Source: Flavobacteriaceae bacterium
Lineage (GTDB): Bacteria; Bacteroidota; Bacteroidia; Flavobacteriales; Flavobacteriaceae
Length of the DNA stretch: 5,025 bases
Assembly: GCA_030590765.1 (NCBI GenBank)
Contig: JAUVCP010000219.1
Span: 1-5,025 of the forward strand
Direction: 5' to 3'
The first letter of the stretch is position 1. Every line of letters begins with the position of its first letter. A program made the translations under genes and the position numbers. Positions 1 through 5,025 of the stretch are shown piece by piece. The notes under the pieces are model-generated. The model saw only the letters and a program-made list of their open reading frames with translations, was not told where the DNA came from and searched no databases.

Positions 1-123
1 AATTTTCATCTCAAACTAAATATAGCCATTGGTGGTGGTTTAGGTGGTAAAAAGGGAATAGATGATTCTGTATTTCCGCAGCAAATGGCAATAGATTATG
101 TTAGAGTATATCAAATTAAATAA
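1..123 (+). CDS. GH16 family glycoside hydrolase, C-terminal fragment (5' end outside window)
   Basis: The window opens inside this gene, in frame 1, and 40 codons remain before the TAA at 121-123. The visible tail carries the last beta-strands of a GH16 jelly-roll: a hydrophobic strand (LNIAIGG), the glycine-rich GGLGG turn, then IDDSVFPQQM and the terminal strand IDYVRVYQIK. The same order ends the next gene (MNFAVGG, GGIEGVDGDIWPQ, VDYVRVYQ), so the two are paralogs in tandem. This tail is typical of the laminarinase-like branch of GH16, but the catalytic EIDxxE segment lies upstream of the window, so activity cannot be judged. The protein ends right after the catalytic fold, with no C-terminal sorting domain or carbohydrate-binding module. 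The next gene starts 2 nt after the stop, which implies co-transcription. Confidence 0.82.
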   Translation, partial: NFHLKLNIAIGGGLGGKKGIDDSVFPQQMAIDYVRVYQIK

Positions 124-125
124 TT

Positions 126-968
126 ATGTTAAAAAAGAAAATATTTATTTTTCTGGCAATTGTTTCAGTTACTTGTTTTTCCTGCAAAAGTGAGGATGAA
201 ACTCCCCCAGATAATGGAGGTACTTTACCAACAGAGTATCAATTAGTGTGGTCTGATGAATTTGATGGCACATCCATTAATAAAGACAATTGGTCTTTTA
301 TTTTATGGGAAGCGGGTAAAGTAAATAACGAATGGCAAAAATATGTAGAGAGCCCAGATAATTATAAAGTTGAAAATGGCTTGCTACATATCATTGCAAC
401 GAAAACAGGAAATAATAATTTTGATGGTTATACGTCAACCAGGTTGTCAAGCCAAAAGAAAAAAGAATTCATATATGGCCGATTTGAATTTAGAGCAAAA
501 ATGTCAAATGGCAAAGGAACCTGGCCTGCCCTATGGATGTTAGGGTCTAATATTGATCAGGTTGGTTGGCCAAAATGTGGTGAAATTGATATTATGGAAT
601 ATGTTGGTTACTTACCAAACACAACACATTCGAATATTCATACCCAGTACCAATATGGCAACACAGATTTTCATGCTTCCATTAATTTAGATACTGCTGA
701 GGAGGATTTTCACAATTATGGTATCATTTGGACAAAAGATAAAATACAGTTTTATGTAGATGACATTACAAATATTACAAATACCTATTCGCCATCAAAT
801 AAAACCCCTGACAACTGGCCTTTTGCACAATCTTATTTTTTTATTATGAATTTTGCTGTTGGAGGTTCCTGGGGAGGAATAGAAGGAGTGGATGGAGATA
901 TTTGGCCACAAACCATGATAGTGGATTACGTAAGGGTTTATCAATTAAGACCAGTAAAAAATGAATAA
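126..968 (+). CDS. GH16 endo-beta-1,3-glucanase (laminarinase-like) lipoprotein
   Basis: Predicted to hydrolyse internal beta-1,3 (or mixed beta-1,3/1,4) glucan bonds with retention. The 280-residue protein starts with a lipoprotein signal: lysines 3-5, a hydrophobic core and a lipobox ending at Cys20. The residues after it, KSEDE, fit the Bacteroidota lipoprotein export signal that sends proteins to the cell surface. A short Pro/Gly linker (about 26-36) leads to a single GH16 jelly-roll (about 38-275). Its hallmarks are SDEFDG at 43-48, WPALWML at 133-139, and the active site GEIDIMEY at 152-159, where Glu153 is the expected nucleophile, Asp155 the helper and Glu158 the acid/base. The extra Met between Asp and Glu (EIDxxE) is the beta-bulge form found in laminarinases. 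The fold closes with VDYVRVYQ at 266-273. All catalytic residues are present and there is no extra binding module. The ATG at 126 is chosen because it gives the complete lipoprotein signal. The 3' end overlaps the next gene by 8 nt. Exact linkage preference (laminarin, lichenan or other) cannot be read from sequence alone. Confidence 0.93.
   Translation: MLKKKIFIFLAIVSVTCFSCKSEDETPPDNGGTLPTEYQLVWSDEFDGTSINKDNWSFILWEAGKVNNEWQKYVESPDNYKVENGLLHIIATKTGNNNFDGYTSTRLSSQKKKEFIYGRFEFRAKMSNGKGTWPALWMLGSNIDQVGWPKCGEIDIMEYVGYLPNTTHSNIHTQYQYGNTDFHASINLDTAEEDFHNYGIIWTKDKIQFYVDDITNITNTYSPSNKTPDNWPFAQSYFFIMNFAVGGSWGGIEGVDGDIWPQTMIVDYVRVYQLRPVKNE
961..968 (+). other. Stop/start overlap between the GH16 and EEP genes
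   Basis: The sequence ATGAATAA holds the EEP start codon (961-963) and the GH16 stop codon TAA (966-968) in different frames. No Shine-Dalgarno sequence precedes the EEP start, only an A-rich stretch, as is usual in Bacteroidota. Such an overlap commonly lets ribosomes finishing the first gene re-initiate on the second, which would keep the two products in step. Coupling is inferred from the layout. Confidence 0.6.
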
Positions 969-1797
969 AAAAACACTTATTGCGATATTGATTTTAATGA
1001 TATCTGGTTATGTAAATGCTCAAATATTTTCCGTAATGACCTATAATGTAAGATATGGTCTGGCAGATGACGGTAAAAATTCCTGGGAATTTCGTAAAGA
1101 CTTTCTAACTTCTCAAATTAAATTCTACAATCCTGATTTTATTGGAACGCAAGAAAGTTTACCTTTTCAAATAGCATATATTGATTCGAAACTACCCGAT
1201 CACAATTTTATTGGAAAAAGCAGAGATGAAGATGGTAAAGGTGAATATTCAGCAATATTGTATAATCATCAAAAGTTTGAATTGATAAAAGAAAACACAT
1301 TTTGGTTATCGACAACTCCAAATCAACCTTCTAAAGGCTGGGATGCTGCTTATCCAAGAATTTGTACTTATGGCTTGTTTATAAACAAGAAAACAAAGAG
1401 TAAATTTTGGGTTGTCAATACCCATTTAGATCATATTGGGAAAGTAGCAAGGGAGAAAAGTGTGGTTTTGATATTAAAAAAGATAAAAGAAATAAATGCA
1501 AAAAACTATCCTTTGATTTTTATGGGAGATTTAAATGCAGAACCTGATAGTAAGCCAATTTCTATTTTGAAACCAGAATTAAATGATACTAAAATGATTT
1601 CCATTAACAAACCTTTTGGGCCAAATGGAACATTTAATGCTTTTCAATTTGATAAGCCTGTTACGAAAAGAATTGATTATATATTCACTTCAAATCAGAA
1701 TAATATTATAGTTTTAAAATATGCCACCCTTAGCGATTCGAATGATTTGAAATATCCATCAGACCATTTACCAGTTTATGTTGAACTTTCTTTTTAA
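961..1797 (+). CDS. Secreted endonuclease/exonuclease/phosphatase (EEP) family metal-dependent hydrolase
   Basis: A 278-residue member of the EEP superfamily, whose enzymes cleave phosphoester bonds with a divalent metal (nucleases, sphingomyelinases, inositol phosphatases). A signal peptide covers residues 1-20, with likely signal peptidase I cleavage at NA|Q, so it should act in the periplasm or outside. The complete motif series is visible: TYNVRYG with Asn29, TQE with Glu65, NTHLDH with His155, MGDLNAEP with Asp190 and Asn192, RIDYIF with Asp239, and the terminal SDH with Asp268 and His269. These are the expected metal-binding and catalytic residues, so the enzyme looks active. The central stretch FWLSTTPNQPSKGWDAAYPR (114-133) resembles a group of EEP proteins common in Bacteroidota whose substrate is not defined. 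Its place between a GH16 and a GH3 enzyme argues against a DNA-repair role and for a job on an imported or surface glycan, or in phosphate release. The start overlaps the GH16 stop by 8 nt, suggesting translational coupling. Confidence 0.9.
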   Translation: MNKKTLIAILILMISGYVNAQIFSVMTYNVRYGLADDGKNSWEFRKDFLTSQIKFYNPDFIGTQESLPFQIAYIDSKLPDHNFIGKSRDEDGKGEYSAILYNHQKFELIKENTFWLSTTPNQPSKGWDAAYPRICTYGLFINKKTKSKFWVVNTHLDHIGKVAREKSVVLILKKIKEINAKNYPLIFMGDLNAEPDSKPISILKPELNDTKMISINKPFGPNGTFNAFQFDKPVTKRIDYIFTSNQNNIIVLKYATLSDSNDLKYPSDHLPVYVELSF

Positions 1798-1807
1798 AAA
1801 CCAAACC

Positions 1808-4117
1808 ATGAAAAATCTAATTACATTTATAGTATTAATATTCACTTTTTTATTCCATGCAAATTGCAAAGGTCAACAAATGAATAGTGTAAATAAATCA
1901 ACAAATAAAGCCATTGAACAAAAAGTTGATTCTGTTTTATCCATGATGACCTTATACGAAAAAGTAGGTCAAATGAATCAGTATGCCAGTAGCTGGGATT
2001 TAACAGGGCCTCCATCTGATATTGGAGCTAAAGAAAAGGCTGAAAAAATAAAAAATGGAGGAGTTGGTTCTATGTTGAACGTATTATCTGTAAAAGCTAC
2101 ACGTGAAGCACAAAAATTAGTAATGGAGAATTCCCGTTTAAAAATTCCACTTATTTTTGGGTATGATGTTATTCATGGCTACAAAACTATTTTCCCAACA
2201 CCATTGGGAGAAAGCGCAAGCTGGGATCTGGAAATAATAAAAAAATCAGCAGCTGTAGCAGCAAGTGAAGCCTCCGCTGCAGGTGTACACTGGACTTTCG
2301 CTCCAATGCTTGATGTATCACGTGATGCACGTTGGGGTAGGATTATGGAAGGATCAGGTGAGGATCCTTTTCTTGCTTCTAAAATTGGAGTTGCCAGAGT
2401 ACAAGGGTTTCAGGGTGATGATTTAGCTAAAGAAAATACTATCGCTGCTTGCGCCAAACACTTTGCTGGTTATGGTTTTGGTGAGGCTGGAAAAGATTAT
2501 AATACAGTTAATATTGGTGAATTTGAATTACACAATGCCATTTTACCACCATTTAAAGCTGCTGCTGATGCAGGAGTAGCAACTTTTATGAATGCTTTTA
2601 ATGAGATTGATGGTATTCCGGCAACCGGGCATAAAGAATTGCAAAGAACTATATTGAAAAATGGTTGGAAATGGGATGGTTTTGTGGTTTCTGACTGGGG
2701 ATCTATTGGGGAGATGATTGCTCATGGTTATGCAAAAGATAAATTGCAAGCCGCTGAAATAGCAGCAAATGCAGGTAGTGATATGGATATGGAATCCTAT
2801 GCTTATGAATCGAGTTTAGAACAATTAGTAAAAAATGGAAAAGTTGATATAAAATTGGTTGATGATGCAGTTAAACGAATTTTAAGGGTTAAATTTAGAA
2901 TGGGTCTTTTTGATGATCCTTATAAATATTGTAATGAAGAGCGAGAAAAAAATGAAATTTATTCTGAAAAAAATCAAGAAATTGCTCGCGAAGTAGCTAA
3001 AAAATCAATCGTGTTACTTAAAAATGAGACAAAGTTATTGCCTATTAACAAAAATATCAAAAGCATTGCTGTAATTGGTCCGTTGGCTAATGATAAAGAT
3101 ACACCAATTGGCAACTGGAGAGCACAGGGAATGAAGAATTCGGCAGTATCTCTACTGGAAGGTATCAAGAATTCAATTGGCTCAAAAACAAAAATTATTT
3201 ATCAAAAAGGTGGAGACTTGGTTACCTCAAAGATTAAAGAGGGAGAAAATCAGTTTCTTCTACCTTTGACTTTTAATACAACTGATAGATCTGAAATTCC
3301 GGCAGCAGTTAAAGCCGCAAAAAGTGCTGAAGTTGTTATTTTGGCTATTGGTGAAAGTGCTTATCAAAGTGGAGAAGGAAGAAGTCAGGTTTCTATTGGT
3401 TTTTCAGGAGTGCAACAAGAATTGTTAGAGGAAGTATACAAAGTAAATAAGAATGTGATCATCGTTTTGATGAACGGTAGGCCAATGGATATTACCTGGG
3501 CTGCTGAAAACGTTCCAACCATTTTAGAATGCTGGCATTTAGGATCGCAATCTGGTAATGCTATTGCAGATGTACTGTTTGGTGATTACAATCCTTCAGG
3601 TAAATTACCTGTTTCTTTTCCGTATCATGTGGGTCAGGAGCCATTGTATTATAATCATAAAAATACCGGACGCCCATCCAGTGCTATTCATGTAACTTAT
3701 GCAGGATATACTGATTCCCCAAAAACAGCACTATACCCTTTTGGTTTCGGATTAAGTTATACTACTTTTGAGTATAAAAATTTGAAATTAAACAAAACCA
3801 AAATTCCTAAAAATGGAGAAATAAAAGTATCTGTTGAAGTTAGCAATACAGGTAAATATGATGGAGAAGAAGTAGTGCAATTATATATTAGAGATATGGT
3901 AGGAAGTCTTACTCGTCCTGTTAAAGAATTAAAAGGATTTGAAAAAATATTCCTTAAAAAAGGAGAGACAAAAACAGTTACTTTTACTTTAAATAAAGAA
4001 ACACTCCAGTTTTATACAGTTAATAAAAAATGGGAAGTAGAACCTGGAGATTTTAATGTATGGGTAGGCGGAGATTCAAATGCTTCATTAAAAGCATCTT
4101 TTGTAGTAGAAGAGTAA
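1808..4117 (+). CDS. bglX: GH3 beta-glucosidase, BglX type, exported
   Basis: Predicted to remove terminal beta-linked glucose from beta-glucan oligosaccharides, completing the work of the GH16 enzyme. From the ATG at 1808 the protein has 769 residues, close to the 765 of E. coli BglX, and is recognisably alike over its whole length. Domains: a TIM-barrel (about 35-365), an alpha/beta sandwich (about 395-640) and a fibronectin III-like domain (about 685-755). Key residues: substrate-pocket YDVIHG (119-124), RDARWGR (172-178), KH at 217-218, the nucleophile Asp296 in VVSDWG, and the likely acid/base Glu523 in SGEGRS. LFGDYNPSGKLP (590-601) and YPFGFGLSYTTF (643-654) are BglX-like landmarks. 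An in-frame ATG at 1778 would add 10 residues (779 aa) ahead of a normal signal peptide and overlap the EEP gene by 20 nt, so 1808 is preferred. Export is clear, but the form is not: Cys20 (HANC) could be lipidated through a poor lipobox, or signal peptidase I could cut at G22|Q23. Related GH3 enzymes can also take xylosides, so glucose specificity rests on BglX likeness and operon context. Confidence 0.93.
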   Translation: MKNLITFIVLIFTFLFHANCKGQQMNSVNKSTNKAIEQKVDSVLSMMTLYEKVGQMNQYASSWDLTGPPSDIGAKEKAEKIKNGGVGSMLNVLSVKATREAQKLVMENSRLKIPLIFGYDVIHGYKTIFPTPLGESASWDLEIIKKSAAVAASEASAAGVHWTFAPMLDVSRDARWGRIMEGSGEDPFLASKIGVARVQGFQGDDLAKENTIAACAKHFAGYGFGEAGKDYNTVNIGEFELHNAILPPFKAAADAGVATFMNAFNEIDGIPATGHKELQRTILKNGWKWDGFVVSDWGSIGEMIAHGYAKDKLQAAEIAANAGSDMDMESYAYESSLEQLVKNGKVDIKLVDDAVKRILRVKFRMGLFDDPYKYCNEEREKNEIYSEKNQEIAREVAKKSIVLLKNETKLLPINKNIKSIAVIGPLANDKDTPIGNWRAQGMKNSAVSLLEGIKNSIGSKTKIIYQKGGDLVTSKIKEGENQFLLPLTFNTTDRSEIPAAVKAAKSAEVVILAIGESAYQSGEGRSQVSIGFSGVQQELLEEVYKVNKNVIIVLMNGRPMDITWAAENVPTILECWHLGSQSGNAIADVLFGDYNPSGKLPVSFPYHVGQEPLYYNHKNTGRPSSAIHVTYAGYTDSPKTALYPFGFGLSYTTFEYKNLKLNKTKIPKNGEIKVSVEVSNTGKYDGEEVVQLYIRDMVGSLTRPVKELKGFEKIFLKKGETKTVTFTLNKETLQFYTVNKKWEVEPGDFNVWVGGDSNASLKASFVVEE

Positions 4118-4138
4118 AACAAGTAATTCGCAGAAATT

Positions 4139-4912
4139 ATGAAAAATAAACTTTTTTTAGCAGCAATTTTGGTATTAATTTCAATTACAAATAAAGCCCA
4201 AACTAAAATTATTGCTCATCGTGGTTTTTCAGATATTGCACCTGAAAACACGTTAATTGCTTTTCAAAAAGCAATTGAAACTGGTGCAGATTATTTTGAA
4301 TTAGATGTTCATCAAACAAAGGATGGTATTTTGGTTGTTATTCACGATAAAACCATCAACAGAACTAGCTCCAACAGTAAAACCGGAAAAATTAATAACT
4401 TAAATTTTAGCGAGCTGCATAGTGTTCGGGTGGGATTATCTTCAAAATTCGGTGAAGAATATAACAATGAAAAAATCCCTACTTTAAAAGAAGCTCTTGA
4501 ACTTGCAAAAGGTAAAATAAAGGTTTGTGTTGAATTAAAAGCAGATAAGATTGAAAATCAGGTTGTTGAATTGCTCAATGAATTAGATATGATCGATCAG
4601 GTAATTGTTTTTGCATTTAATGATAAATCTCTTGTAAATATTAAAAAACTAAACCCTGAGATTAAAACCTTGTTTTTAAAAAGCTATGCGAATATAAAGA
4701 CTTTGGATTTTGTAAAAGAAATAAATGCAAATGCTATAGGTGTTGGTAATGACACAAAAATCACGAAAGAATTTATTTCATATGCGCATAAAAATAATAT
4801 TGAAGTTTTTAAATGGACAGTAAATAAAGAGCAAAAAATGAAAGAGCTTATTGATTTGCAAATAGATGGAATAATTACCAATAAACCCGATTTAGCACTT
4901 AAACTTAACTAG
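4139..4912 (+). CDS. Secreted glycerophosphodiester phosphodiesterase (GDPD), UgpQ type
   Basis: Predicted to hydrolyse glycerophosphodiesters to glycerol-3-phosphate and an alcohol, using a divalent metal. The 257-residue protein has a signal peptide (1-20, probable cleavage KA|Q), so unlike cytosolic UgpQ it should act in the periplasm. It is a compact one-domain TIM-barrel, shorter than periplasmic GlpQ. All hallmarks are present: AHRGF with catalytic His27 and Arg28, APENT with Glu36, ELDVHQTKDG with metal ligands Glu54 and Asp56, IHD with the second catalytic His69, VELK with Glu132 and Lys134, KWTV with Trp226, and the closing DGIITNKPDLAL (243-254). It lies 21 nt after the GH3 gene (the widest gap in the window, with no hairpin seen) and 9 nt before the next gene, so it belongs to the same operon. 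In this setting it could remove glycerophosphate-type substituents from a glycan or act on phospholipid head groups. The family assignment is firm; the substrate is open. Confidence 0.93.
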   Translation: MKNKLFLAAILVLISITNKAQTKIIAHRGFSDIAPENTLIAFQKAIETGADYFELDVHQTKDGILVVIHDKTINRTSSNSKTGKINNLNFSELHSVRVGLSSKFGEEYNNEKIPTLKEALELAKGKIKVCVELKADKIENQVVELLNELDMIDQVIVFAFNDKSLVNIKKLNPEIKTLFLKSYANIKTLDFVKEINANAIGVGNDTKITKEFISYAHKNNIEVFKWTVNKEQKMKELIDLQIDGIITNKPDLALKLN

Positions 4913-4921
4913 AATTATATC

Positions 4922-5025
4922 ATGAGGAAATTTATTTTAATTGCACTATTTTTTATTTGTTCACTTTCTATTCATGCACAAACCAAATTACCCTCTTTTT
5001 TTAGTGATAATATGATATTGCAACA
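4922..5025 (+). CDS. Probable sialate O-acetylesterase-family (SASA) carbohydrate esterase, N-terminal fragment
   Basis: This gene runs off the right edge after 34 full codons. It begins 9 nt after the GDPD stop, continuing the operon. Residues 1-19 form a signal peptide (basic start, long hydrophobic core, probable cleavage HA|Q), so the product is exported. The mature start, KLPSFFSDNMILQ (22-34), closely matches the opening strand that marks Bacteroidota proteins annotated as sialate O-acetylesterases, usually L-P-x-x-F-S-D-x-M-V-L-Q-Q. Those enzymes are SGNH-type hydrolases that remove acetyl groups from sugars, and many members in glycan loci act on plant or algal polysaccharides and not on sialic acid. 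The catalytic residues lie beyond the window, so the assignment rests on this short N-terminal signature. Confidence 0.68.
   Translation, partial: MRKFILIALFFICSLSIHAQTKLPSFFSDNMILQ

Noticed and set aside
956..962. A AAAAAT heptamer at the end of the GH16 gene, resembling a -1 frameshift slippery site
   Set aside because: A -1 shift here would not enter the EEP reading frame, so no GH16-EEP fusion would result; the A-run is expected in such AT-rich DNA and no downstream structure was seen.
1..968. Possibility that the two GH16 segments are one gene broken by a frameshift
   Set aside because: The first ends with a complete GH16 C-terminus, and the second begins with its own lipoprotein signal and full catalytic domain, so they are separate intact genes.
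2543..3168. Open frames on the minus strand at 2543-2749 and 2974-3168
   Set aside because: They lie wholly inside the well-conserved GH3 gene, have no recognisable domain, and are explained by the opposite-strand reading of a long coding region.
4118..4138. The 21-nt gap between the GH3 and GDPD genes as a terminator or promoter
   Set aside because: It is too short for a promoter with both elements, contains no inverted repeat or T-run, and shows no match to the Bacteroidota -7 TAnnTTTG element.
4684..4881. Minus-strand open frame rich in Phe, Ile and Ser
   Set aside because: It is antisense to the conserved C-terminal half of the GDPD gene; the apparent hydrophobicity follows from reading Lys- and Glu-rich codons in reverse.

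Overview
The window is AT-rich (about one third G+C by eye) and almost entirely coding, with all six genes on the + strand. Several traits point to the phylum Bacteroidota, most likely a flavobacterium-like member: no Shine-Dalgarno sequence before any start, a lipoprotein signal followed by an acidic export signal, signal peptides cleaved just before glutamine, and a dense run of secreted carbohydrate-active enzymes. No gene shows signs of recent transfer; composition looks uniform throughout.

Layout from left to right: the last 40 codons of a glycoside hydrolase family 16 (GH16) protein (1-123); a complete GH16 endo-beta-1,3-glucanase-type lipoprotein (126-968); a secreted endonuclease/exonuclease/phosphatase (EEP) family hydrolase (961-1797); a BglX-type GH3 beta-glucosidase (1808-4117); a secreted UgpQ-type glycerophosphodiester phosphodiesterase (4139-4912); and the first 34 codons of a probable sialate O-acetylesterase-family protein (4922 to the window end). 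Junctions are 2 nt, an 8-nt overlap, 10, 21 and 9 nt. I see no room for an internal promoter or terminator, so this is best read as the middle of one operon whose promoter and ends lie outside the window. No RNA gene, mobile element, CRISPR array or notable repeat was seen.

The likely working model is a polysaccharide-utilisation segment for a beta-1,3-linked (laminarin-like or mixed-linkage) glucan. The GH16 lipoprotein would cut the polymer at the cell surface, and the GH3 enzyme would release glucose from the oligosaccharides in the periplasm. The unusual part is the company they keep: two exported phosphoesterase-superfamily enzymes and a probable carbohydrate esterase. Together these suggest a glucan carrying phosphodiester and acyl substituents, although that substrate is inference. 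No SusC/SusD transporter pair or regulator is visible in this window.
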